Shown one piece after another: positions 1 through 6,253 of a stretch of 14,175 bases of DNA. A model generated the notes under the pieces. That model ran no database searches. It was not told where the DNA came from and was given only the letters and a program-made list of their open reading frames with translations. The DNA comes from Hyphomicrobiaceae bacterium UBA4118 (GTDB lineage: Bacteria; Pseudomonadota; Alphaproteobacteria; Rhizobiales; Methyloligellaceae), in NCBI GenBank assembly GCA_002383105.1, contig DFXC01000062.1:3267-17441 (forward strand), given 5' to 3'. The position numbers were made by a program, and so were the translations under genes. Numbering within the stretch: the first letter of the stretch is position 1; each line of letters opens with the position of its first letter.

Positions 1-42
1 GGGCAAGGCGATCAGCCAGGGGATGCCGCGGGCAAGCCCTGA
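1..42 (+). CDS. 3' end of an unidentified upstream gene (partial)
   Basis: Frame 1 reads thirteen Gly/Ala/Pro/Asp-rich codons and then TGA at 40-42, which looks like a low-complexity protein C-terminus. In many Rhizobiales a parvulin-type peptidyl-prolyl isomerase lies upstream of argJ and could end this way, but that is inference from gene order. The fragment is too short to identify, and the other two plus frames are also open over part of this stretch. Confidence 0.25.
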   Translation, partial: GQGDQPGDAAGKP

Positions 43-61
43 CGGCGTTGCTTGAGCCGCC

Positions 62-1300
62 GTGGGGACGATCTCGCCCTTTGCGCCGAAGCACCTGCCG
101 CATCTCCCGGCCATCGACGGCGTGCGCATCGCCACCGCGGCGGCCGGCATCCGCTATCCCGGCCGCATCGACCTGCTGCTGGCGACGTTCGACCCGGGCA
201 CGACCGCAGCCGGCGTGCTGACCAGGTCGAAGACCGCCTCGGCGTCGGTCGATTGGTGCCGGGCGCGGCTTCCCCATGGCATGGCGCGCGTGCTCGTCGT
301 CAATTCCGGCAATGCCAATGCCTTCACCGGCAAGCGCGGCCGCGAGGCGGTGAAGCTGACCGCTGAGGCCGCCGCCGAGGCCGTCGGCTGCCTCGAGGCC
401 GATGTCTATATCGCCTCGACCGGCGTGATCGGCGAGCCGCTCGATCCGGGCAAATTCACCGGGCTCCTCGGCGATCTTGCGCGCGATGCGAAGGGGAATG
501 GCTTCGCCGATGCCGCCCGGGCGATCATGACCACCGACACCTTCCCCAAGCTCGCCACGCGGAAGACGGACATCGACGGGGTCTCGATCAGGATCAACGG
601 CATCGCCAAGGGGGCCGGCATGATTGCGCCGGACATGGCGACCATGCTCGCCTTTCTCTTCACCGACGCGGCGATCGAGCCCGCAGCGCTTCGCGCCTGC
701 CTCGATCCTGCGGTCGACGAGACCTTCAACGCCATCACCATCGACGGCGACACCTCGACGAGCGATACGGCACTCATCTTCGCGACGGGACGCGCGGTCA
801 CGCGCGGGAGCCCACGCATCGCGCATGGCGACGATCCACGACTCGCGAGCTTCCGCTTCGCGCTGTTCGAGGTGATGCGCGATCTCGCCCAGCAGATCGT
901 CAAGGACGGCGAGGGGCTCACCAAATTCGTCACGGTGAAAGTCACCGGCGCGGAGACCAAGGAAGCGGCGCGGAGAATTGCCAGGTCGATTGCCAATTCG
1001 CCCCTGGTGAAGACGGCGATCGCGGGAGAAGACCCGAATTGGGGGCGCATCGTCATGGCCGTCGGCAAGGCGGGCGAAGCGGCCGACCGCGACCGGCTCA
1101 CCATCTGGCTCGGCGAGATTCTCGTCGCCAAGGACGGCGAGGTTGCCCCGAGCTACAGCGAGAAAGAGGGCGCCGCCTATATGAAGCGGCCTGAGATCGT
1201 CATCACCGTCGATGTCGGGGTGGGAGATGCCGCAGGCGTCATCTGGACCTGCGACCTCACCAAAGATTACATCGCCATTAACGCTGACTACCGATCCTGA
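62..1300 (+). CDS. argJ: Bifunctional ornithine acetyltransferase / N-acetylglutamate synthase
   Basis: ArgJ moves the acetyl group from N-acetylornithine to glutamate in the cyclic arginine pathway; bifunctional forms also make N-acetylglutamate from acetyl-CoA. The 412-residue length is normal for the family. Visible family marks are GNANAFTG (83-90), the autoprocessing segment [14 protein letters not shown] (183-196) in which Thr194 after Ala193 is the predicted cleavage site and nucleophile, GEDPNWGR near residue 322, and the conserved ending [16 protein letters not shown]. Self-cleavage should give alpha and beta chains. The start is GTG at 62: an in-frame TGA at 53-55 blocks any longer form, the next ATG is far inside the fold, and the family N-terminal block (SPFAPK, then [13 protein letters not shown]) begins a few residues later. 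No clear Shine-Dalgarno sequence is seen. mutT follows after 35-41 bp. Whether it is truly bifunctional cannot be read from sequence. Confidence 0.97.
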   Translation: MGTISPFAPKHLPHLPAIDGVRIATAAAGIRYPGRIDLLLATFDPGTTAAGVLTRSKTASASVDWCRARLPHGMARVLVVNSGNANAFTGKRGREAVKLTAEAAAEAVGCLEADVYIASTGVIGEPLDPGKFTGLLGDLARDAKGNGFADAARAIMTTDTFPKLATRKTDIDGVSIRINGIAKGAGMIAPDMATMLAFLFTDAAIEPAALRACLDPAVDETFNAITIDGDTSTSDTALIFATGRAVTRGSPRIAHGDDPRLASFRFALFEVMRDLAQQIVKDGEGLTKFVTVKVTGAETKEAARRIARSIANSPLVKTAIAGEDPNWGRIVMAVGKAGEAADRDRLTIWLGEILVAKDGEVAPSYSEKEGAAYMKRPEIVITVDVGVGDAAGVIWTCDLTKDYIAINADYRS

Positions 1301-1341
1301 CCGGGATCTTTGCCAACATTTGTTAATCGCCGGGGATGAGC

Positions 1342-1764
1342 ATGGGTGAGCGTCGGGAGCGCTCGATCGTGATCGTGGCGGCCTGTGCTCTCCTGAACGA
1401 GGCGGGCGCGGTCCTGATCGCCAAGCGCCCCTTAGGGCGACCGCTGGCCGGCCTCTGGGAGTTTCCGGGCGGCAAGGTCGAGGCGGGAGAGGAGCCGGAG
1501 GAAGCGTTGATCCGCGAGCTTGCCGAGGAGCTTGGTATCGAGATCGCCAAAGGCGATCTGACGCCGCTGACCTTTGCCAGCCACGCTTATCCCGACTTCC
1601 ACCTGCTCATGCCTGTCTATCTCTGCCGGCGGTGGCGGGGCAGCATCACTGCCAATGAAGGGCAGGAGCTTGCCTTCGTCAGGCCGGAGGAGCTTCGCCG
1701 CTATGGCATGCCGCCGGCCGACGAGCCGCTCAAAATCGCTCTGCCCGGTCTGTTGAGAGTTTGA
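1342..1764 (+). CDS. mutT: Nudix hydrolase, MutT-type 8-oxo-dGTP diphosphatase
   Basis: This is a small Nudix enzyme of the MutT type, which hydrolyses oxidised dGTP and so prevents A:T to C:G transversions. The complete Nudix box GX5EX7REUXEEXGU runs from residue 44 to 66 when counted from ATG 1342, including the metal-binding REXXEE core (RELAEE). It is preceded by GLWEFPGGK, the strand typical of MutT. The length of about 140 residues matches single-domain MutT. An alternative ATG two codons upstream (1336) lies directly against the GGGG at 1332-1335, whereas ATG 1342 has that purine run six bases before it, so I prefer 1342. It sits 41 bp after argJ and its TGA (1762-1764) is just ahead of the pilin gene, so all three genes may share a transcript. 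Other Nudix substrates cannot be excluded. Confidence 0.9.
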   Translation: MGERRERSIVIVAACALLNEAGAVLIAKRPLGRPLAGLWEFPGGKVEAGEEPEEALIRELAEELGIEIAKGDLTPLTFASHAYPDFHLLMPVYLCRRWRGSITANEGQELAFVRPEELRRYGMPPADEPLKIALPGLLRV

Positions 1765-1772
1765 GGGAGACC

Positions 1773-1976
1773 ATGACGGACACGACACACAAGACGGCCC
1801 TGCCCAACTGCATCGGCGCCACGGCACGGCGGTTCGCGGCAGATACCTCCGGCACCACGGCCATCGAATATGCGATCATGACCTTCATCGCCGTCGCCAT
1901 CATGGTCGTCATCACGCAGCTCGGTGGCAACGTCACCGCCATGTATGAGCGTGTGCAAGCGATCTTTGCGCACTAG
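1773..1976 (+). CDS. Flp/Fap-type pilin precursor
   Basis: This 67-residue protein is a type IVb Flp prepilin, the major subunit of Tad pili. A polar leader of 27 residues ends in SG. The predicted prepilin-peptidase cut is G27/T28, followed by the diagnostic TTAIEY with Glu at mature position +5 and Tyr next to it. A hydrophobic helix (about residues 34-50) and a short polar tail complete the Flp plan. The start is ATG 1773, because AGGGAG at 1764-1769 is correctly spaced before it; a TTG at 1761 would overlap the mutT stop and has no ribosome binding site. No tad or cpa assembly genes or prepilin peptidase are in the window, so it is an orphan here and its secretion machinery must be elsewhere. 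Its stop overlaps that of the convergent methyltransferase-like gene. Confidence 0.88.
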   Translation: MTDTTHKTALPNCIGATARRFAADTSGTTAIEYAIMTFIAVAIMVVITQLGGNVTAMYERVQAIFAH

Positions 1977-2911
1977 CCGTCCTTCTTCTTCTGCGGAGGA
2001 GCCGCCGGGAAGGACGCCTTATCGCCGGCAGACCGCTCCGTGGTGTGGAGCGCGTCGGCGAGGCGTTGCGCCGCGCTTCCGGGTTTGAGCGGCTTCTGCT
2101 GGCTCGCATGGGGCGCCCATCCACTCAAGAAGACGATCTCGAAAGTGGCGCTCACCCTTCCGTCTTGCGTGGCGTGACGCTCCCGATAGATCGCCTCGGC
2201 GCGCTCGAGCGTCCGACGTGGCAGCGGCGCCTTGCTGCGCGCCAACAGCACATTGCCGCCGCCGAGCGCGCGAACCTCGCGCATCAGTTCGCGCGGGGAG
2301 GGGTAGATGACGGTCAGGACGTCGGCATCGGCCACGGGAAGGGCAAAGCCCGCGCGGTGCAACAGCGCGCCATAGTCCCTGACATCGGCGAAGGGCGCGA
2401 TGCGCGGGCTCGCGCCGCCTTCAGTCTCGGCTTCGGCCTCGATCAGCACTTGCCGGAGCTCGATGAGCGAGCGGGCGCCGAGCAGCGCCGCCATGAGGAG
2501 GCCATCGGGGGCGAGCGCGCGCCTGATCTGGATCAGAGCGCCGGGGAGATCGTTGACGCGATGGAGCGCCAGGCCTGAGACGACGAGATTGAGGCTCGCG
2601 TCCTTGAAGGGCAGCAGGTCCTCGTCGCAGAGCAGCGCCGGCCGCGGGCAAAGGGCGACAAAGGCTTCCGCGCTCTCGGCGTAGATCATCGCCCTGACCG
2701 AGGGAAGTTCGGCCACTTTCCGGCCAAGCAGCCCGTGATAGGCGCCGAGGTCGAGCGCCAGCGGAAAGGGGCGCAACATGATCGCGACGCGCTCGGCGAT
2801 CTCGCTTGCGACATGGGCGAGCAGGAACTCGCGGGCTTCGATCTCATGGGCGAAGCGCGCGCGGCGGGTGCGCAACAGCTTGCGGTCGAACAGAAGGCGC
2901 TCCTCGCTCAT
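1973..2911 (-). CDS. NDUFAF5-like class I SAM-binding protein (putative complex I assembly factor)
   Basis: A 312-residue protein with a Rossmann SAM-binding fold: motif I is ALDLGAYHG (52-60), an acidic residue follows the second strand (ESAEA, 79-83), and LVVSGLALHRVNDL (109-122) is the motif IV region. The N-terminal FDRKLLRTRRAR (8-19) and the C-terminal GWAPHASQQKPLKPGSA (264-280) are hallmarks of the alphaproteobacterial relatives of mitochondrial NDUFAF5. Human NDUFAF5 hydroxylates an arginine of the complex I subunit NDUFS7; the same role on NuoB here is inference. Databases usually call these proteins methyltransferases or BioC-like, but no biotin genes are nearby. The start is ATG 2911-2909 with GGAGG eleven bases upstream on the minus strand. 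It diverges from comF across about 48 bp and converges on the pilin gene. The tail after residue 280 is low in complexity and ends KKKDG. Confidence 0.85.
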   Translation of the reverse strand: MSEERLLFDRKLLRTRRARFAHEIEAREFLLAHVASEIAERVAIMLRPFPLALDLGAYHGLLGRKVAELPSVRAMIYAESAEAFVALCPRPALLCDEDLLPFKDASLNLVVSGLALHRVNDLPGALIQIRRALAPDGLLMAALLGARSLIELRQVLIEAEAETEGGASPRIAPFADVRDYGALLHRAGFALPVADADVLTVIYPSPRELMREVRALGGGNVLLARSKAPLPRRTLERAEAIYRERHATQDGRVSATFEIVFLSGWAPHASQQKPLKPGSAAQRLADALHTTERSAGDKASFPAAPPQKKKDG

Positions 2912-2959
2912 GGAATGGCGGGCCTCCGCTCTTCCAGGCGAGGCCCTCCGGGCTTTATC

Positions 2960-3784
2960 ATGACGCCCATGGCGATAAGCGAGGCAGAGCTTAGTTTAGA
3001 GGCTCCGGAGGCGGCGCGCGCCGCGGACGCCACAAGGGTCAGGCCCTTGCGGTCGATGCTCGGGCGCCTTGCCGACGTGCTCTTGCCGCCGGTCTGCATC
3101 GCCTGCCGGACGCGCATCTGGAGCCATGGGCCTCTGTGCGGCGCCTGCTTTGCCAAGATCGATTTCATCGCGCCTCCCATCTGCGCGCGGCTCGGGGTAC
3201 CGCTTCCTTACGATGCGGGCGAGCCGTCGCTATCGGCGGCGGCCATCGCCAAGCCTCCAGTCTACGACCGGGCGTGGGCCGCGGCGCGCTATTCCTTGAC
3301 CATGCGCGACCTCGTCCAGAGCTTCAAATATCGCGATCGGCATGAAGGTCTGCCATTGTTCGCGCGGTGGCTCGTCAAGGCGGGCGCCGAGCTCCTGGCC
3401 GACGCCGATCTGATCGTGCCGGTGCCGCTCTACTCTTCGCGGCTGTGGTGGCGGCGGTTCAACCAATCGGCGATGCTTGCCTATGGGGTGGCGAGGCTTT
3501 CCGACGTCGGGGTCGATTGCTTCGTGCTCAGGCGGGTGCGGCGGACGGCAAGTCAGGTGGGGCTCACGGCCGACCAGAGGCGGCGGAACGTCGCCGGGGC
3601 CTTCAAGGTGAATCCGGCCCGCGCGGCCCGCGTCAAAGGAAAGAGGGTCGTGGTCATCGACGACGTGATTACGACCGGGGCGACCGCCGAGGCCTCCGCC
3701 CGGGCGTTACAGCGGGCAGGGGCGGCGCGGGTGGATGTGCTGGCGCTGGCGCGAGCCGTCGAGCCCACCTCTTTCGTGCTTTAG
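2960..3784 (+). CDS. comF: ComF family protein (double zinc-ribbon phosphoribosyltransferase-like)
   Basis: ComF proteins join an N-terminal zinc ribbon to a phosphoribosyltransferase-like domain. In naturally competent bacteria they help imported single-stranded DNA into the cytoplasm; in other species the role is unclear. Counting from ATG 2960 (274 residues), the zinc ligands are Cys46, Cys49, Cys60 and Cys63 (CIAC and CGAC). The central signature VPVPLYSSRLWWRRFNQS is at 153-170, and the PRPP loop VVVIDDVITTGAT at 230-242 has the two acidic residues and TTGAT. The start is uncertain: in-frame ATGs lie at 2915, 2960 and 2969, and none has a strong Shine-Dalgarno sequence. The open frame runs further upstream, but that part is antisense to the methyltransferase-like gene and not ComF-like. 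grxC follows 104 bp later. No competence genes are nearby. Confidence 0.9.
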   Translation: MTPMAISEAELSLEAPEAARAADATRVRPLRSMLGRLADVLLPPVCIACRTRIWSHGPLCGACFAKIDFIAPPICARLGVPLPYDAGEPSLSAAAIAKPPVYDRAWAAARYSLTMRDLVQSFKYRDRHEGLPLFARWLVKAGAELLADADLIVPVPLYSSRLWWRRFNQSAMLAYGVARLSDVGVDCFVLRRVRRTASQVGLTADQRRRNVAGAFKVNPARAARVKGKRVVVIDDVITTGATAEASARALQRAGAARVDVLALARAVEPTSFVL

Positions 3785-3888
3785 CCTATTGTTCGAGCAC
3801 GACCTTTTCTAGTCTTGCAGAGGGCTGGTTAAGCGCCCAGTTACCATGGGCTGAGATTCTGGACATCCCTGGGCAACGGCAACGAAGC

Positions 3889-4224
3889 ATGACGCGCATC
3901 CTCCTCTACACCACGCAATTCTGCGGCTATTGCCGGGCGGCGAAGCAGCTCCTGCGCGGCAAAAGCCTCGAGTTCGAGGAGATCGACGTGGCCTTCGACG
4001 CCGAAAAGCGCAGCCAGATGATCGAGCGCGCCATGGGTTTGCGCACCGTGCCGCAGATCTTCATACACGGCCGCCATGTCGGCGGCTACGAGGAGCTCTC
4101 CGCTCTCGACCGCGAGGGCAAGCTCGAGGCGTGGCTTGAACCTGCGCCGGAGGCACTCGTGCCGGAGGCGCTTGCATCAGAGGCACGCGTGTCAGAGGCA
4201 CTTGCGGACGCCAGCGAGCCATGA
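3889..4224 (+). CDS. grxC: Glutaredoxin 3 with a repetitive C-terminal tail
   Basis: A dithiol glutaredoxin, the glutathione-dependent thiol-disulfide oxidoreductase of the cytoplasm. The active site is CGYC (Cys12-Cys15) after the first strand. TVPQIFI (53-59) carries the cis-proline, and HVGGYEEL (63-70) is the glutathione-binding GG motif. The catalytic fold ends near residue 84, the usual end of GrxC (about 85-88 residues). This protein continues to 111 through an Ala/Glu-rich tail made of four five-residue repeats of the form [P/S]EA[L/R][V/A], encoded by 15-bp tandem repeats. The start is ATG 3889; GAAG lies three bases upstream. The frame stays open upstream into comF, but that part does not resemble a glutaredoxin. 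Its TGA overlaps the amidase start as ATGA, suggesting translational coupling. Confidence 0.93.
   Translation: MTRILLYTTQFCGYCRAAKQLLRGKSLEFEEIDVAFDAEKRSQMIERAMGLRTVPQIFIHGRHVGGYEELSALDREGKLEAWLEPAPEALVPEALASEARVSEALADASEP
4147..4206 (+). repeat. Four 15-bp degenerate tandem repeats inside grxC
   Basis: Units lie at 4147-4161, 4162-4176, 4177-4191 and 4192-4206. Unit 1 is CCGGAGGCACTCGTG; units 3 and 4 begin TCAGAGGCAC. All share the core GAGGC. The 15-bp period keeps the reading frame and gives PEALV, PEALA, SEARV and SEALA at residues 87-106 of the glutaredoxin. Units 1/2 and 3/4 form two related pairs, which suggests stepwise duplication. Confidence 0.9.
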
Positions 4225-5099
4225 CCCGCCAAGGGGAGAGACGCTTCCGCGCTGGCCTGGTGCAGCTTCGCTCAGGCCAAGCCATCGAGCCCAATCTCGA
4301 CATGGCCGAGGCGCTGATCAGGCGCGCGGCGAAGGGTGGGGCGGCCTATGTGCAGACGCCTGAGAACACCGCCATCATGGAGCTCAAGCCCGAGCTTGTG
4401 ATCGCCGCTTCTGAGGCCGAGGGAAAAAGCGCTCCGTTGGCGCGGCTCAAAGCGCTTGCCGCCGAGCTTGGGATCTTTCTGCACATAGGATCGCTGGCCA
4501 TCAAGGTCGACCGGGGGCGCGTGGCCAACCGCTCTTATGTCATCGACCCTCAGGGCCGGATCGCCGCACGCTACGACAAGCTGCATATGTTCGATGTGGA
4601 CCTAGCCGGAGGGGAGAGCTACCGCGAATCCCAGTACTTCCGCCCGGGCGCCAAGGCGGTGCTCGTCGACCTTCCCTTCGGGAGGCTGGGCCTCAGCATC
4701 TGCTACGACCTCCGCTTCCCTGCGCTCTACCGCGCGCTCGCCGCAGCCGGCGCCGACTTCATCGCCATCCCGTCGGCCTTCACCCGGCAGACGGGCGAGG
4801 CCCATTGGCAGGTGCTGGTGCGCGCGCGCGCCATCGAGACCGGCGCCTTCGTGCTCGCCGCCGCCCAAGGGGGCCTGCATGAGAACGGCCGCAGCACCTA
4901 TGGCCATAGCCTGGTCGTATCGCCTTGGGGCGAGGTCCTGGCAGAGGGGGGCGAGGACCCGGGCGTGATCTTTGCCGATATCGACCTTGCGGCCTCGGCC
5001 GAGGCCCGCGCGCGCATCCCGGCGATCAAGCATGGGCGCGAGTTCCAGGTCGAGATCGCGGGCAGCTCGCCCGCACCGGCGCGGAAAGAAGCGTCATGA
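4221..5099 (+). CDS. Carbon-nitrogen hydrolase, Nit1/NIT2-like (probable deaminated glutathione amidase)
   Basis: A 292-residue nitrilase-superfamily amidase with the complete catalytic triad: Glu48 (TPENTA), Lys120 (YDKLHMFDVDL) and Cys161 (SICYDLRFP). The YDKLHMFDVD block and RQTGEAHWQVLVRARAIE (near 193-210) are typical of the Nit1/NIT2 branch. Members of that branch hydrolyse deaminated glutathione, a side product of transaminases (metabolite repair), or omega-amides such as alpha-ketoglutaramate. Deaminated glutathione is favoured by the adjacent glutaredoxin, but that is inference from context. The ATG overlaps the grxC stop (ATGA, 4221-4224), and its own TGA overlaps the next start (ATGA, 5096-5099). 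The last dozen residues are low-complexity Ser/Pro/Ala. No signal peptide is seen, so it should be cytoplasmic. Confidence 0.92.
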   Translation: MTRQGERRFRAGLVQLRSGQAIEPNLDMAEALIRRAAKGGAAYVQTPENTAIMELKPELVIAASEAEGKSAPLARLKALAAELGIFLHIGSLAIKVDRGRVANRSYVIDPQGRIAARYDKLHMFDVDLAGGESYRESQYFRPGAKAVLVDLPFGRLGLSICYDLRFPALYRALAAAGADFIAIPSAFTRQTGEAHWQVLVRARAIETGAFVLAAAQGGLHENGRSTYGHSLVVSPWGEVLAEGGEDPGVIFADIDLAASAEARARIPAIKHGREFQVEIAGSSPAPARKEAS

Positions 5100-5518
5100 T
5101 CCGCTATGCGCTCACTTGCGACAAAGGCCATGGCTTCGAAGCCTGGTTCGGCTCGGGCAGCGATTATGACGTCCAGGTCGAGGCCGGCGCAGTCACCTGT
5201 CCCGCATGCGGCAGCGCCGGGGTGAGCAAGGCGCCGATGGCCCCTGCGGTCAGGAGAAGCAGAGCCGAGCCGGCCGAAGCGCCTGCCAGAAGCGAGCGCC
5301 GGCAGACTTACGCCCTCCTCAAGGACTTGAGGGCCCATCTCAAGGCCAATGCCGAGCATGTCGGCCCTGCCTTCCCGGAGGAAGCGCGCAAAATGCATTA
5401 TGGCGAGGCCGAGGCACGCAGCATCTATGGCGAGGCGAGTGTCGAAGAAGCCGAGGCGCTGCGGGATGAAGGCATCCCCGCCGTGCCGCTACCGCCGCTG
5501 CCGGAGGACCAGAACTAA
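5096..5518 (+). CDS. DUF1178 family protein (putative zinc-binding, function unknown)
   Basis: A 140-residue protein that opens MIRYALTCDKGHGFEAWF, the usual start of DUF1178 proteins. Cys8 with His12, followed by Cys35 and Cys38 (TCPACGS), can be read as a small zinc ribbon. A charged linker (about 52-70) leads to a helical part containing VGPAFPEEARKMHYGEAEAR (89-108), also typical of the family; the tail is Pro-rich. Its biochemical role is unknown. It starts inside the stop of the amidase gene (ATGA), so the two are probably made together. The recurrent pairing with glutaredoxin and Nit-type amidase in alphaproteobacteria hints at a thiol-related or housekeeping role, but this is inference only. 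AAAGAAG upstream of ATG 5096 can serve as the ribosome binding site. Confidence 0.9.
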   Translation: MIRYALTCDKGHGFEAWFGSGSDYDVQVEAGAVTCPACGSAGVSKAPMAPAVRRSRAEPAEAPARSERRQTYALLKDLRAHLKANAEHVGPAFPEEARKMHYGEAEARSIYGEASVEEAEALRDEGIPAVPLPPLPEDQN

Positions 5519-5538
5519 AAGCTCAGCCATTCACCAGG

Positions 5539-5567
5539 CTGGCCGCCATACAGATTTATGGTAGAAT
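5539..5567 (+). promoter_or_regulatory. Candidate brnT promoter (CTGGCC-N17-TAGAAT)
   Basis: TAGAAT at 5562-5567 matches five of six bases of a sigma-70 -10 box; CTGGCC at 5539-5544, 17 bp upstream, is a weak -35. The predicted transcript start falls near 5574, only a few bases before the brnT ATG, and no Shine-Dalgarno sequence is visible. The brnT message may therefore be leaderless or nearly so. Confidence 0.3.
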
Positions 5568-5585
5568 GCCCATATCATGGCGGCC
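5541..5585. promoter_or_regulatory. Nested inverted repeat over the brnT promoter and start codon (candidate operator)
   Basis: GGCCGCCAT at 5541-5549 is the exact reverse complement of ATGGCGGCC at 5577-5585, with 27 bp between. Inside lies a second pair, TATGG (5557-5561) and CCATA (5570-5574). The outer right arm begins with the brnT start codon; the left arm overlaps the putative -35. BrnT antitoxins are known autorepressors with ribbon-helix-helix DNA binding, so this would be a fitting operator. That is inference; an RNA hairpin hiding the start codon is the alternative. Confidence 0.4.
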
Positions 5586-5900
5586 GAGCCGAGCTTTGAG
5601 TGGGACGAGGACAAAAGCCGCGTTAATCAGGAGAAGCACGGCGTAGCCTTTGAGACGGCGCAGCTCGCGTTCTTGGATGAGCGCCGCGTCATCGCCGAAG
5701 ACCTGAGCCACAGCGAGGACGAGCAGCGCTACTATTGCTTCGGCACAGTGCATGGCGGCGTCATGACAGTGCGCTTCACATGGCGCGACGGCCGAATCCG
5801 CATTTTTGGCGCCGGCTATTGGCGCAAAGGCAAGAGACTCTATGACAGAGAGAACAAGAAGGTACAACGAGGGCGAGATCGGCGACCTCAGGGTCGTTGA
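5577..5900 (+). CDS. brnT: BrnT-family ribonuclease toxin
   Basis: A 107-residue protein of the BrnT (DUF497) family, RelE-fold ribonuclease toxins of type II toxin-antitoxin modules that block translation when freed from their antitoxin. Family marks are FEWDEDKSRVNQEKHGVAFE (7-26), then FLDERRV, HSEDEQRYYCFG (45-56) and the C-terminal RIRIFGAGYWRKGKR (73-87). The usual RISAR-type segment is replaced by RIFGAGYW, a tolerated variation. The ATG at 5577 has no Shine-Dalgarno sequence and lies within a palindrome. The last 59 bp overlap the antitoxin gene; residues after about 95 (RGRDRRPQGR) look like read-through into that overlap. The pair lies 58 bp after a housekeeping operon, as an accessory insertion would. 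Activity cannot be judged from sequence, but nothing looks truncated. Confidence 0.88.
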   Translation: MAAEPSFEWDEDKSRVNQEKHGVAFETAQLAFLDERRVIAEDLSHSEDEQRYYCFGTVHGGVMTVRFTWRDGRIRIFGAGYWRKGKRLYDRENKKVQRGRDRRPQGR

Positions 5901-6114
5901 CGATTTCCTTCCCCCTCCGGGCGAACTCGTCCTGCGCGAAGACACGGTGAAGGTCACGCTGGCCCTGAGCCGCCGCAGCGTCGACTTTTTCAAAAGGGAG
6001 GCGGGGAAAGCCCGAGTTCCCTATCAGCGCATGATCCGCGCCCTGGTTGATGCCTATGCAGAGCAGGCCAGGAAGCCAAAGCGGTCCTCGCTCGCTCGCA
6101 AGGCGAGAAGCTGA
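5842..6114 (+). CDS. CopG/BrnA-type ribbon-helix-helix antitoxin
   Basis: A 90-residue partner of the upstream toxin. After YNEGEIGDLRVVDDFLPPP (8-26) comes DTVKVTLALS, a candidate DNA-contacting beta strand, then two helices (RRSVDFFKREAGK and PYQRMIRALVDAYAEQ), the ribbon-helix-helix plan of CopG-like antitoxins often found beside BrnT. It differs from the standard DUF4415 BrnA, so I leave the symbol empty. It should neutralise the toxin and repress its own operon. I start it at ATG 5842 because the family block begins right after; an ATG at 5806 in the same frame would add twelve unrelated residues. AAGAG before 5842 is a possible ribosome binding site. The 59-bp overlap with the toxin gene implies coupled translation. 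The C-terminus is rich in Lys and Arg. Confidence 0.82.
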   Translation: MTERTRRYNEGEIGDLRVVDDFLPPPGELVLREDTVKVTLALSRRSVDFFKREAGKARVPYQRMIRALVDAYAEQARKPKRSSLARKARS

Positions 6115-6188
6115 TGCGGCGGAACTTGCCTTGAGGTAACCTCTTGTTGGGGGGCTCCTGCTACAAATTACCGCGAGATGCCCTGGTA

Positions 6189-6211
6189 AAGCCGCGAAGG
6201 GCTTCTATTTT
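6189..6211 (+). terminator. Weak candidate rho-independent terminator after the toxin-antitoxin pair
   Basis: AAGCC (6189-6193) pairs with GGCTT (6200-6204) across a six-base loop, and the T-rich CTATTTT follows. A competing pair is GCCCT (6180-6184) with AGGGC (6198-6202). The stem is only five base pairs, so this is tentative. The 139-bp gap between the antitoxin and the L,D-transpeptidase also holds a short palindrome, GAGGTAACCTC, at 6133-6143. Confidence 0.25.
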
Positions 6212-6253
6212 ACATCTGCCGGGCGTTGGTTTCTGCGCAACCAGGGTCAAAGA

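Noticed and set aside
2735..2959. Upstream extension of comF to position 2735
   Set aside because: It is antisense to the start of the NDUFAF5-like gene and does not resemble ComF; the zinc ribbon is reached normally from ATG 2960.
3367..3888. Upstream extension of the grxC frame to give a 285-residue protein
   Set aside because: The extra part is comF read in another frame, Arg/Gly-rich with no similarity to a glutaredoxin. The fold begins at ATG 3889.
5556..5993. 145-codon minus-strand frame opposite the BrnT pair
   Set aside because: It is antisense to two well-recognised genes and has no motif of its own.
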